A stretch of DNA of 64,000 nt, from the NCBI GenBank assembly GCA_029224185.1, contig CM055193.1, positions 18,582,169-18,646,168 of the forward strand. Direction: 5' to 3'. Each line of letters opens with the position of its first letter. Positions within the stretch are counted from its first letter, which is position 1. Under the pieces are notes generated by a model. The model ran no database searches, was not told where the DNA came from, and saw nothing but the letters and a program-made list of their open reading frames with translations. The translations under genes and the position numbers were made by a program. This document shows positions 36,158-48,300 of this stretch, piece by piece. The DNA is from Karalla daura (lineage: Eukaryota > Chordata > Actinopteri > Chaetodontiformes > Leiognathidae).

Positions 36158-39100
36158 ATGGCGAGTCAGGAGGAGTCCGTCAGGGAGTTCGTCGCTGTTA
36201 CTGATGTGGACGAGGAGCGGGCCCGCTTCTTCCTGGAGTCCGCCGGCTGGAACCTGCAGGTACGGCTCCCCCGGAGCTCCCCGCCGAGGTCTGGGGCAGC
36301 GCGTGGCGGGGAGAGGCTCGCAGGGAGCGGGGAGAGGAGGGCTGTCAGCGGGGGTAGCCGGCCGGCTAGCGTTAGCCTGTGGTGCCGGTAATTTGTGCAA
36401 GTCACCGCTTGACAATGGGCAGACGGCTCGGTGTCAGCTGCGGCCAGGCCCGGGGACTCTCTGGGAGCTGGCAGCGCTGCCGCCGCCGCACAGGGACACG
36501 CTGCCTTATCGTAAACTTGGTTTCGGCGAGGCTGTGGTCGGCTGGAGCCCATTGAGCCGCTTCAGTTAGCGTTAGCTCCGAGCTAGGACCGTGGCAATGA
36601 AACGCTGCGGCTCCGGAGGCTCTGGGAGGCAGCACAACGATGGTCTGTAGCTGAGAGTGGGAACATGAACCCCCGACTTTCCACTTCTCTATGTTACGGC
36701 GCTTCTAGCACAACTTCAACGTGGTGGTCAATTTTCTGTCATCTATAAGTTGTGAAACTATAACAACAAACTAAGCCTTTGTGGAGCTTCAGGCAGTGTC
36801 TTTACACAAATGTTGATGTTCACATCATCACCTCTCGGATTAAGGCTTTTAACATCAGACCTGGTTGCAGTCAGTCAGCTTTGCATGATTCCAGCAGTGC
36901 GAATGTATCGTTTGCCAGCAGCAATAAAACATAGTCGTAAACGGTAGTAAATTTGTTATCAAAACAGGAGGAGACTAATATCAGTGCGTGGGCATTGACC
37001 TGACCGGCTGTCTACACCTCAGCATGACAGCTAAGCACGTAAAGTGGAGACAGATAGATTATTGATTATTATTGATCCCTGGGAGAGGTTTGGTTTGGAA
37101 AGTTCAGGACTGTGGCATGGTTGTAATGATGGATCACTGGTTTTTGAGTTGTCTGGCAGCTGCTGGGATGAATAACCTGCGTTACGCTGCTGAAGGAGTT
37201 ACTCGGGGTAGCCACAGTCTTATTCAGAGGCTGAGAGCTGGTGTTCTCGACCGTGATCGCTCACCCTCCTCCTCCACGGTGTTCAGAGGAACGTCCAGTG
37301 AAGAGTTGATCCTCCTCACCTCTGTGCTCACCCCGTCCTGTCCAGGCCAGATCTTACCTCAGCGTCGTGAAAGGGATTTGAAAGGACATCGCGCTCCTCA
37401 TGTGTTAAAGTGTCTGTCGCGGTGACGTCTGTCCCTCTGCAGATCGCTCTTGCCAGTTTCTACGAGGATGGGGCCGAGGACGACATCGTGACGCTGCCTC
37501 AGCCCGAAGGAGGCTCGTCGGTGTCCCGCTCTGCCGGGCCCAGGTACAGGCTGCCATCACGCCCAGCTGGTCCCACACTGGCCCACTGTCTGCGCAAAGT
37601 CTGACAGCTACAAACAGCCCCCGGGCCGTACGCCCCATCCAAGACCCTAAAATGTGGTTTGTAACAGTCCTACTTTTGTTCTTTTTTGTTTTGCTTTTAT
37701 CAGCTCTCAGCCCAGAGTGACCTCTTTCAGAGATCTGATGCATGAGGCAGAGGAGGAGAGTGACGAAGAGGAAGGCCAAAGGTAGGTTCGCTTCCCAGAC
37801 TTGTCTGTTTATCCGCTCAGAACTCTCGACTCACTGTTCCAGACGATGAGCGAAGCTGTCAGCGGGGTTTTCTGCTCCCTCATATTGCGCCTCATTATAC
37901 CGGCTATGTAATCTGTTTCTATGTGTCTCTTGAGAAGCTCGCGGATCAGAGGTGGTTTAGTTGCAAGGCTCCGCCGTGGGTCGCTGGGAATGCTTCAGAC
38001 GGTGCAGTCGCACCTATCGGGGTGAATCCAGAATGCACCAAACTATTTTTGGTCCCGACTCGCTGTGGTGCTTTTCTGCAGCATCGACAGATTCTGCAGC
38101 TGAGCGCTGCAGTGGACCAGGACCGCGCGCCGCCGCTAATGTCCTCTTCAGTCCACCCCGTGTCCCGGTCGGGAAGAAGTCAAACTTCTGTGGACGGTTA
38201 CAATACGACAGATCGATTTCCTCCCGGGAGGATTTTGAGTCGAGGGAGAAATCGATTCAAAACTAAATGCTTTGTGTCGCCCGTATTCGCCGTGGAGGCC
38301 AAGGCTGTTCATATTTGCCTCGTTGTGCTATTTGTACTTGGCGAGTGCCTTAACGCAGCTATGTGGCTAGTAAAGTGGATAAACAGTCTTCTACCTGCCG
38401 GGTATCGGTGGCCTTTGATGTCGTGTTAAGTGTTTCGCTTCGTCGGCTGGTATTGCCACTCAGACACTAGATGGAGTGTTATGTGCTCAAGCTGCATTGT
38501 TCTTTTGCTTATTGTTTCCCCTGAAACCTGACACTTTTCTCTTTCATTGTGTTGAATAGCCAGTGTACACACACACACACACACAGAGCTCAGAACTCCC
38601 ATCTACTCCCTGCATCTTTTCAGCCATGGTGTTGTTTTTTGCACAGCGTCTGTGTATTTTTCAGATTGAAGTATCTGTTTACGTGTTAAGTTTATGCACG
38701 TGTCGCGGAACGTTCCTTCACGTTGTCAGAATGAGTAACATGTTGTCCCCCCCTCGCCCCCCGCCTTCACACACACTGTAACAGGTTTTTTGCGGGCGGG
38801 TCGGAGCGCAGCGGGCAGCAAATCGTCGGCCCCCCCAAGAAGAAGACCTCCAACGAGGTGGTGGAGGACCTGTTCAAAGGGGCCCGGGAGCACGGAGCCG
38901 TGCCTCTGGACCGGAGCGGCAGAGGCCCGGAGCCCAGCAAAGCCAAGGTAACTCCCGGAGACCCAACGGCATCCCGTTTTGGTTCTTTGTCTGCCTCCGT
39001 TTTGCCCATTCGTTCCTGTTGTCTCCCGCCCTGAAGCAGGCTTTCCATGGCGGAGGCTACAGGCTCGGGGCAGCTCCTGAGGAGGAGTCTGCGTACGTGG

Positions 39101-41221
39101 CTGGAGAGAGACAAGCCTCCAACAGCCAGCAGGATGTGAGTACTCGCCGCCCTTCAGCAACAGCCGAGCTCTCTCTGCCCATCAAGCAGTCATTCTGATT
39201 CCCTGTAAGGTCATCTGGGTGGGTCAGGACATTGACAGAGGCTCATTTATACTCATATTATCATCACATTATCATTTAGTTTGCTTGACAAATGCTTGAA
39301 GTCTTATTGTCAGGTCAGACGTTAAAGAAGATTCCCATGTTTTCCTTGTAGTAATGAGATGTGTTGGCTATCAGTGCGTTTGTGTCATTCTGTTGTTTAT
39401 CACAGCTGTATCATGCTGGAAAATCTTGATATTCATATTGCTCAGATATTTTTAGACTCATGTCCTGGGAGTGCCTGAAAAGTGCTTCCTTTTTACCCCT
39501 GAAAACGATCAATCTTCTTTGTTGACTTGTTGACAGTTGAGTAGTGTAAGTCGTAAACAACGTGTGTTTCTGTGCTAGGTGCACGTGGTGCTGAAGCTGT
39601 GGAAGACAGGGTTCAGTTTGGATAACGGCGAACTCAGAAACTACAGCGATCCTGGCAATGCCAACTTCCTGGAGGCGATCAGGAGGGGGTGAGACGACGA
39701 TGAAGTCACTCCTTTGTGACCGAGCTGGTCCTGCCGGAGCACATTTCTCAAGCCTTTTGTCCTCTCCCACAGGGAGATTCCCCTGGAGCTGAGGCAGCGG
39801 TCTCGAGGAGGACAGGTCAACCTGGACATGGAGGACCACAGGGACGAGGACTTCAGCAAACCCAAGGTCGCCTTCAAGGCCTTCGGGGGCGAGGGACAGA
39901 AACTGGGAAGGTGAGAGCGATGAGCACCCGCGGTGCTTGGTTTCGCGCGGCGTCTGGACAGCTGAACTCAATACGGCGTCCAAATAAAGGCAGGAGAACC
40001 AGTCATACTGGTCCCGTGAATCACCTCCAGTCCTCCTCTGAACGGCAGAACAGATGAACGAGCAGCTTGTAACGGGCACTGGCAGGAGGCACAGTGTTGG
40101 AGCACGTCGTAGTCTCGGGGATCCAGTGTTCCCGTCTCTAAATGTGAAATCGATGGTGCTTAAATACAGTGTTCCTACACATCCTGGACGACCTGAAAAA
40201 TCAGTGGAACGTCACAGCAAAGCACAAGAAAGTGCCAAATATATCTAACTAATCTAATTATGTGTGTGTATGTAGTATAAAGGCAATGGTTTCATTGCAT
40301 GTTACGCACTTTGAAGTTTACTGATATTTATAATGTAATAAAATGCAGCATCGGTGCTGTTGTCCTTGCTAGACAGTGGCACATTAAATGTTAGGTCCAG
40401 TTTTCTTCCACAAATGGGTTGTGGACCCATTCCCTCCCGGTTCAGGGACTTTTGTGGTTGGGAGGTACTGTTCACACTCTTTTGAAAGCTGAAAAGCGAT
40501 TGAAGTGGGACATGAATAGTTGCTGGTTCTGTACTCCACTGAGAGAAAGTCGAACGTCCTTGAGGCGAACACAAAAGATGGCAAGACCACATCTTGGTCT
40601 TTGTGAAACAGCCATTAACAATTTTTTTCCCCATTTTCGCATCTTTTTCCTTGACGTAGACGAGTCTTCTTCTAACGTGGCCGTTTGTTTCTGTCACCTC
40701 ATGGAGCCTTGTTGCTCGTCCTGCACTACAGTAAAGCAGCATGTGACATGTGTGCATCCCAGAGTCACGTCTCTCTCCTCGCCCCTCCTCTTCCCCCAGC
40801 GCCACCCCAGAGCTGACCACCGCTCCGGCCACCTCCCAGCAGGACCAGGCAGCCAACGAGGCCCAGGCCAGCGCCTCGGTGACCGTGGACCCGTCCCAGC
40901 CCGTCACCAACATCCAGATCCGGCTGGCCGACGGCGGCAGGCTGGTGCAGAAGTTCAACCACAGCCACAGGTGAGAGCGCCCGCCCCCTCCCTCCCCCCT
41001 CCCCTCTGCACGCCTCCTCCTCCCCCCTCCCTGACCCCGTGCCCCCCTCGTCCCGCAGGGTGTCCGACCTGCGGCAGTTCGTGGTGGCGGCGCGTCCCGC
41101 CATGGCCGCCAGAGAGTTCGTGCTCATGACCACCTTCCCCAACATGGAGCTGTCGGACGAGAGCCAGACGCTGCAGCAGGCCAACCTCCTCAACGCCGTC
41201 ATCGTCCAGCGGCTAAAGTGA
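36158..41221 (+). CDS. nsfl1c: NSFL1 cofactor p47 (p97/VCP adaptor), 9 coding exons
   Basis: Exons: 36158-36259, 37443-37543, 37704-37781, 38785-38947, 39040-39135, 39579-39688, 39773-39910, 40800-40970, 41059-41221. All introns are GT-AG and the sum is 1122 nt, or 373 aa (human p47 is 370). p47 is the trimeric adaptor that brings the AAA-ATPase p97 to Golgi and ER membrane fusion and binds ubiquitin. Domains in order: UBA about residues 3-45 (REFVAVT, RARFFLESAGW, IALASFYEDG); an acidic linker (EAEEESDEEEGQ); the RFFAGGSERSGQ segment and a basic PPKKK; SEP about 181-246 (VHVVLKLWKTGFSLDNGELR, then GGQVNLDMEDHRDEDF); the SHP p97-binding motif FGGEGQKLG at 254-262; and UBX about 294-373 (NIQIRLADGGRLVQKFNHSH, the FPN loop in TTFPNMELSDESQTL, ending AVIVQRLK). 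The start was chosen for its A at -3 and G at +4 and for agreement with family length. A proline-directed site near the rat Ser140 position is missing. Confidence 0.97.
36260..37442 (+). other. nsfl1c: nsfl1c intron 1
   Basis: 1183 bases with donor GTACGG. The 5' 400 bases remain CpG-rich. Bases 37090-37345 belong to a dispersed repeat also present at 51769-52010, which explains the 117-codon open frame there. Confidence 0.85.
37090..37345 (+). repeat. Dispersed repeat, copy A
   Basis: Shares ordered blocks with 51769-52010: ACTGTGGCATGGTTGTAATG, GATGAATAACCTGCGTT, GTAGCCACAGTCT and ACGGTGTTCAGAGGAACGTC. Class unknown. Confidence 0.55.
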
Positions 41222-41637
41222 GGGAGAGGGGGGGGGGGGGGGGGCCCGACCCCACCCCACCCACCACCACCACCACCACCACCCCTGCTGCATCCACCTC
41301 CCCCTGGTGTTGTGGTTGAGTAACTACAGCCCCGTGAAACTTGTTGCCCCTTCTGAGGGAGGAGAAAACAGACTTATGTATGGACTTCTAATTTCTGATT
41401 ATTATTTTTTTCTTTTTTGTTTGTTTTTCTAAAATGAAACATAACCATTTGCTCTCCTGCCCCCCCGAACCTCCCCCCACCCCCATCCCACCCCCTCCCA
41501 TGGTCTGTGACGGGGAGTCGTGAAGCGAGGAGGGCGCTATAATCTCCCAGAGTGATTTGGATGGGGAAGCATAATAGAGCAGCCCAGCTTTCTGAAGGTT
41601 GCATTCATACTAACCTCCTCCCTCGTATTTTCACCAG

Positions 41638-41776
41638 CTCTGTCCACCTTAACTCGCTGCTCCACCTTAACTCGCTCCTGCAGCCCTCTCCAACTTGACT
41701 CGCTCCTCCAGCCCTGTCCACCTTAACTCAGTCCTCCAGCTCTGTCCACCTTAACTGGCCCCTCCAGCTCTGTCCC
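41638..41776. repeat. 28-bp minisatellite in the nsfl1c 3'UTR
   Basis: Five units built on CTGTCCACCTTAACTC plus GCTCCTCCAGC, and a partial sixth. The last three full units are exactly 28 bp (41686-41713, 41714-41741, 41742-41769); the first two are shorter. Confidence 0.9.
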
Positions 41777-42184
41777 GTCAGGCGCCAGGGCCTCTCCACC
41801 CGAGTCATGTGAGGAAGTCTAGTCCACCACGCGCTGAAGCTGTGGTTTTGTGCAGGTTTGCGTCTCTCTCCCGCTCTCAGAGAGAGAGAGAGAGAGGTGT
41901 AACCAGGTCTCAAACCGCAAGCGGTCGAGGGGGTGGTCCTCTCTCCAAACCAACCTAAACCAGTAGCCTTACGCTCCCTCACTCACCTGCAGATCTTCAC
42001 CTGTCCCCTCGCCCCAAAAGAAGATGGAGTTATTTTTTTAAAACTGCCTTTTGGTTTTTCCCTCCTTTCCCTCCTTTTCTTTCGCAGATGATACGATTGC
42101 CCCAGTCAAACGGCAGCGGTTGGATATTGTGTGGCAAGGTAGAAGGGTCGCATATGGTTTCATTATCAAACCAATGTCTGTCCA

Positions 42185-42190
42185 AATAAA
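42185..42190 (+). terminator. nsfl1c: Candidate nsfl1c polyadenylation signal (proximal)
   Basis: AATAAA about 960 bases after the stop codon. Confidence 0.5.
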
Positions 42191-42311
42191 GAACGAGTAC
42201 AATTCTGAACGCTGGTCTGTTGGAGTGGAAGTGGAATTCCTGTGACACACACTGACATCTTCTATGCATTCTGGGGCAACAGAGAAAAAAAAATGTTTGG
42301 ACCTCTGGTAA

Positions 42312-42317
42312 AATAAA
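42312..42317 (+). terminator. nsfl1c: Candidate nsfl1c polyadenylation signal (distal)
   Basis: AATAAA followed about 35-45 bases later by TCTTGTGTTTTCTTTTTT, a good downstream U/GU-rich element. Confidence 0.6.
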
Positions 42318-43527
42318 TCCATTTTATGGTTGATGTATAAAGAGCTCATCGTCTTGTGTTTTCTTTTTTTTTTACCGTTACGGAGAAACAACAGGTTTTT
42401 GAGTTTCTCAGTGGAAACTGGAGAAAGCCTTAGACCTCAGGGACTAACCACCTCCTCTTTTCCAGGGAGTAAATGTCGCCAGGTCAAAACTAAGTTACTC
42501 CTGAACTGTCTGCACGAGCAGTAATGACGTTACGATGGTGCACTGGCGACACTTTGCTGCTTGGAGGACGTCTTGTTTTCCAAAGATCTCGCTCTCAAAC
42601 TTTGTGCTTCACATTTTCTCAGCAGGATTGGAGTCATTACACAGTTTGCTGGGTTAAATCTCTGAGCTACCCCTGCACCTCCAGGCGCCTTTCATCCCTC
42701 CGCCAGCCAAACAATCTGCTCCCCTCTGGGCCGCGTGTGCTCCTTTTGCAGGGACCGTGTCATCCATTATCTGGCCTGCTTTGTACCTCGGCGGCGTCAC
42801 AGGGTCTGAACCTCGGCTTTAAAGTGATTTTTTTTTTTTTTTTAGGTCTGGCGACGGGGACAATGGCGTCACTGTGTAACACGCGCTCTCACTTAAAACT
42901 TGTCGCGCGGGCAAAGTTTAGAGACGACCCTGGTGACATCGGGATGTCGGGCAGCGAGAGCCTCGCTGCAAACTGCACGTCGCCATCACGTCTACTAATT
43001 GTGGGTGTCGGTCATACCTGTTGCTCCTTGGCCTCCTCTCGTATGAATATCGAGCTGTCCGGAGATTCATCAACACGGCAAAATAAGCCTGGGAGCGCGT
43101 CAGGGTTCGTAGGAAGCGCGCTCTTATGCAACGACGATCGATACTTGACACAAGACGAGAGCAGATCCGTTCTCCTCTGCTCACTTGGCCGTGTTGTGCA
43201 GCAGCGTTTTCCTGGAGGTGATCCTCGCAGACTCACCACGGCATGCCAATTATCTGTGATCGGCACGACGCCCCCAGAAAACTCCTGAGCTGCAGTTAAC
43301 GAGCCGTAAAGACATCTAGAAAATCAAAAGCCGGGAGGTGAAGAGGCTCCGGAGGCCTTTCAGCGAGACCATAACTCATTATGCCCTTAATGAGCCGCTC
43401 TTTTTCTAGTCTCTCGCCGTGTTGCAATTGTTCCTGTGGACGAAGGAAGCGCTCCACAGCCACGACGTTGGAGTCTGCAGGAGCCAAGATGCAGGAGTTG
43501 CTATGGATGCAGATGAGGAGATGAGAG

Positions 43528-43530
<3 letters not shown>

Positions 43531-43614
<84 letters not shown>
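43531..43614. repeat. (GT)n microsatellite
   Basis: 84 uninterrupted bases. It is followed at 43665-43704 by a TC array with one interruption. Confidence 0.97.
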
Positions 43615-43617
<3 letters not shown>

Positions 43618-43664
43618 GGACAGCAGGGAGCCTCGACTCTGCGCTGCTCACCTAAAAAAGCCTG

Positions 43665-43702
<38 letters not shown>

Positions 43703-44401
43703 TCTTTGCCTCATTTAGCTTGCATGGCTTTTACGCTGCAGTGCTGGGCTCCATGACCACGTCCCTCACCCTTCAGGAAGCTGGTGTTTGTATTTTGTGA
43801 TAACAGAGACAGATTGGAGCTTGTTTTTTTTCTCGGACATAGAGCAGGAAGGAATGACAGTCCACACTATACAGTCTATGGTCAACTCACACTTTGCACA
43901 GTATCACATTATGCATAGTATTAGTCACAGTCACAAGAAAAACTCCGAACACTGCGCCTTCAAAGTAAAAGCATTTTTTAAAAGGCTCATTTTCCTGTCT
44001 GAGGATGGCAGCACTTGACATGTCATTACACACCTAATGTGATACAAGTGCCTTTGGTATGAAAATAAGAAATGACACCAAATACAAAAGTGGAAAATAT
44101 AGGGCAGCTGACTGAAAAAAATAATGTTGAACATACTGGAACAATGGGAATCACGGCCAAATGATGTATGAAGTGTGTGTGTTTTGCGGAGGACCTGTCA
44201 CTGCATGGCATTATATTATTAAACAGGTTTATATTAATCTGTAAAACACATTATTTTATTTATAGGAAAATATGTCTGCACATCTGAAAGGGTAAAGGAC
44301 ATGGAGGCAAGTCATGATAAATATGTAACGAGAGATAGAATGAAAGAGAGAGAGACACTATCAGATAGATATATCCTTTGTTTATCTGCAGCATATATAT
44401 C

Positions 44402-44404
<3 letters not shown>

Positions 44405-44437
<33 letters not shown>
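44405..44437. repeat. (GT)n microsatellite
   Basis: 33 bases of GT. Confidence 0.93.
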
Positions 44438-44440
<3 letters not shown>

Positions 44441-44507
44441 TGATCTCTTAAGGGGATTGAGGACTCCTAAACTTGAGCATAGCACCCCTAAAAATAAATA
44501 TAATTAA

Positions 44508-44540
44508 ATCATCATCATCATCATCATCATTATTATTATT
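44508..44540. repeat. (CAT)n-(ATT)n triplet repeat
   Basis: About 7 CAT units followed by about 4 ATT units. Confidence 0.9.
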
Positions 44541-44739
44541 ACTAATATGAATTGGTGCCCCCCATTAGTCAATGTTCCATATTGTTAATCCACCTTGTCT
44601 TCACCTCCTCTCTGAGGAAGTCTGTGTGACTATGTATGAATATTTCTTATATTTCTTTTATGTTATCCAACGCAAAAAATAGTCATCTAGCAGGATTGTT
44701 TTTCAGCCATCGCAGGGCACTGTATGCCAGCTTGTCTCC

Positions 44740-44995
44740 TTGGAGCCTCCCATCTGCCTGGTCCTCTGCAGGGACAGCGTGTTGTAGTCCCGGCCCGTGG
44801 CCACCAGGGGGCCCGTGCTCCCGGCTCTGCGTCCAGGCGGGCGTGTTTTACTTTGGAGGGAGTGGGCGGAAGCGTGGTTGTGTAAGCGCGGTGATTGACG
44901 CTGGTCCCTGCAGACGGAGGGAGACAGACAGCTGAGGAGGAGCCCACAGATAGACTGCGGGCTGCGGGGACACCTCCACGACACACGCCGCCGAG
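44740..44995 (+). promoter_or_regulatory. fkbp1a: fkbp1a promoter and 5'UTR
   Basis: GC/CpG-rich, without a clear TATA box. Contains a GC-box-like GTGGGCGGA (about 44860-44870) and the CTCF-like site. The 5'UTR probably starts around 44900 and is purine-rich (GGAGGGAGACAGACAGCTGA). The leader ends GCCGAG before ATGG, a good initiation context (G at -3, G at +4). Confidence 0.6.
44801..44814 (+). promoter_or_regulatory. CTCF-like motif upstream of fkbp1a
   Basis: CCACCAGGGGGCCC matches CCASYAGRKGGCRS at 13 of 14 positions, about 180 bases before the fkbp1a start codon. Binding is inferred. Confidence 0.55.
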
Positions 44996-45271
44996 ATGGG
45001 AGTCGAGATCGAGACCATAACACCGGGCGACGGTAACGCGGGCGCAGGCGCGGGGACAGGCGGGCAGAGTGCGGTATGAATGAGCGTCACATCAAGCCCC
45101 TGTCTGCTCTGTGTCTCCGCAGGAAGGACTTTCCCGAAAAAGGGACAGACGTGTGTGGTGCATTATGTCGGTGAGTGCAACATCCCTAACTTGTCTCTCT
45201 CTCTCTCACTGTCTCTATGCATCCGCTGCGCGCGCGCGCTCACACACGCACACTCACACACACACACACAA

Positions 45272-45341
<70 letters not shown>

Positions 45342-48300
45342 CTGAGCTGCCCCCACAAGGCCGCACAAGTGTGGGGCAGCTGCAGAAGAGCTGCTCGCTG
45401 GGGACTCCGTGCACCCCCCCTCCCCTCCACCCCGCCCCCCTGCACCGTCAGGACCTGCACTAACTCTGCAGACATCCTCCCCCCTCCTCCTCCTCCTCCC
45501 CCCCTGCAGCCTGTCTGTGAGTGGGGCAGAGAGGCATGACTGTCAGGCACCGGCTGCAGGAGGGGGTTAACCCCTTCACCACCCTGGAGCTGGAGCTGGA
45601 CGGGGACGGCTGGCAGTATGTCTCCCGGATGGACACGTCCAGAAAGACACGCAGATGGAGGGTCCATGATGGAGTCAGCAAGACCAGAGAGAGAGAGAGA
45701 GGGAGAGAGAGAGCTCATCTGTCTCCTCTGGAGAATGAATTATGAGGGAGAGAGAGAGAGAGATGCAGACAGATTCCACCAGAGGGTTTACTCAGAGGCC
45801 CAGACAGACAGACAGTCACTAAGACAGTCAGACAGACAGCCATTTAGACAGTCAGACCCCTAAGAAATACACACAGTGTCTAAGACAGTCAGACAGACAG
45901 CCAGACGCTAAGATAGTCACTAAAACAGTCTCTCACACAGACAGACAGACAGGCAGACGCATAGTCAGACAGCCGCTTTAAATCCCGTCTGATTTCCAGC
46001 GCTTTTCTGTCTTTGTTGGAGTTTCTGGGGGTTGAGAGGATTATAACCGTCTGTGCCCCCGCATTAATGGCAGGCTCGCCGTGTTATTCCCATAATATTG
46101 GTAATGCACAGGAACTGGAGCTCATGCGGCCATAGCTTGCTGGTGTTTTCTTTATCGATTCGTGTCTGGCTTCGTCAACTTCGATGGAGATTCGTTGTCA
46201 GACGGACTGTTCAAAACCCAGAGATAATCATGCCGTTGTGACAGACAAAGGTTGAAAAACCTCTAAGATGTTCACATTTCACAGGCTCCAACTACGTGGC
46301 TTAAAAGACGAGACAACAGCAGAGGGGCGGCTGATAAATTTATCTCGACTCATCATTTCAGTTCTATGTCACTTTATTTACACTGGTACTCAAGTGTGTT
46401 CTGGATTAGGAAATCATCAAATTAGTCTTAAACGTCACTGCATAGTGACCTGAGCTCATCTGGTTCATGCCGAGATAAGATTTTGTCTTAACATCAACTA
46501 TACTACAACAAGTAACTTGCTACGAAATGGCCCTAATTTATCAAGGAGCTGGAGATTGGAGCAAATCCATGTGTGAAATTCACATTGAAAATGCCAGAGG
46601 CCGCCCAGTGTTCTCCACACTGATTTCAAATTGACATGGATGAAGTACACTCACATGGCAAAGGCAGGAGTTTGCGTGAAAGTATGTGCACACCCAAATT
46701 CGAGCATGCATAGTATGCATAAAATAGTATGCATAAAACGAATGCCAATATAAGTGAAAAGGCAGATGACATCCCAAATATATAAGTGAGCAGAGCTGAG
46801 GTGAACGTGCTGACCTGGCTAATGACATTTACACACAAAGTACTTCTGCAGCTGATGCATTAGAGAGGTAGAGATAGAAAGTGGAGAAGTATGGAGTTAA
46901 TGAGTATTTTGACCTGAGGATGGCTGTAAAAACCTGTAAACCAAACTGTGAAGTGAAAATGATCCTCAAATTTCAATTCATCTCTTGAATTTGAGTTGAA
47001 ATTTTAACTGTGGTAATAAATCATGCACATTTGAATGAAAGGAAGTATAATTGTAATTCGACTTAAAAATTAGTCTAAATGTATCAGGTGTCGACCATCC
47101 TTTCTGTCGCGTGCAGCTTCTGTGAATCGCGGTGAACTTGTTCCCTCTTCCTCTTGCTCCAGCTCAGAATGGATCAAACTGCTGGAGGTCAGCTCTATCC
47201 GACTGCGTTTTTCTCAGGCCCGGGACAAACGGTTATACACGCAGCATCAGTAGTAAAACAGGATTTGGGATGGATTTAGCCCCCCCCGAGCGTGCTGACT
47301 GTATATTTGTCTGCACCTGTTCTTGCGTTGGCAAAGCTGGTGAGACGGACATAACTCACCCTGTAATTCAAACCTCTTTGCTTCAAGTATTACGTAACGT
47401 GAAGTCAGACCCTACTTGGGCCTTTGCACGGTGCAGCGAAGCGTTCTCTATTTCTTTTTCGCCCTTAGCCTTTTTTTAATCACACAAAGTGGAGGATTTC
47501 CTGCCCGGACCGCCTCCCTTCCTGTCGGCGCTGACATGCGACACTAAACAGGAAGTTCCATCACACAAGCCTGTCGCCGCGTGAGACCAAAACATGGATT
47601 CGCTGGGCTTTGTATGCGGAAAATTGTCGCCGCGTGAAAAAAAAAACGTCAACGCTGTGTTTTTGCGGAGATTCTGGAAACCTGGTGTGTCGGCCGCGAC
47701 GGGACCTCTCAGCATGGCGCGATTAATCCATTCGTTATCTCACCTGCTTTGCACCTGCAGGGGTCTGCTTCACTCACCCACAAACACACACACACACCAT
47801 TTACTCTTAACACAGCCTTGGTCTGTCCTGGTTTACTTTATAAACTGATGGAAACTGATGCAGATGGCCCAGTGATGAACTAGTGAGCTGTCCAGGGTGT
47901 ACAAAGGCCAAGATGAAGTCTTCAGATACCTTTTTTCTTTTTAGTCCACATCCTGTAGTCATAGAGGACTACAGGCTGTGAGGTCCCATAGAGGTACCAG
48001 AAAATAACCACACCTGCGCTTAATAATCGCTCATTGAAATATCGCTTTGATTATTTTGGTAGCTCGGTCGCTGCGGCCACAGCTCCGAGCTGGCCTGAGA
48101 TCGGTTCAGCAGGCTCGGCAGGAGGAGCAGACTCCCACTCTGCTACTGGATCACAGGCTGTGTCCTGACAGCCGCCCCCTGATGCTCCCAACAACATGGG
48201 CAATGTTGCACCTTCTCCCACGCTCGCATCACACCGCACACCAGAGCGTTTCACACACACACACACAGTCACACAGTCACACATTCTGCCTCGCCGGGCC

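Larger units (their letters stand above)
41222..42335 (+). other. nsfl1c: nsfl1c 3'UTR
   Basis: It begins with a G homopolymer (about 41230-41243) a few bases after the stop, followed by CCACC/(CCA)n at about 41250-41283. A 28-bp minisatellite occupies 41638-41776 and a GA run 41878-41895. AATAAA hexamers at 42185 and 42312 are candidate ends; the TGT-rich stretch after 42330 favours the second. Confidence 0.75.
42340..44740. other. Spacer between nsfl1c and fkbp1a
   Basis: No supported gene. About 42840-43420 is unusually CpG-rich unique sequence containing most of a 254-codon open frame (42524-43288). That frame reads through a T homopolymer (42828-42843) and has no recognisable domain. 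It is followed by GT (43531-43614), TC (43665-43704) and GT (44405-44437) arrays and a CAT/ATT triplet run (44508-44540). Confidence 0.6.

Noticed and set aside
37072..37425. 117-codon open frame in nsfl1c intron 1
   Set aside because: It lies in a dispersed repeat whose other copy (51769-52010) does not keep the frame.
37923..38429. 168-codon open frame in nsfl1c intron 3
   Set aside because: It lies between well-defined p47 exons and has no domain or splice support.
42524..43288. 254-codon open frame on the + strand
   Set aside because: No start context or domain, and it includes a T-homopolymer phenylalanine run. Kept only as a CpG-rich region of interest.
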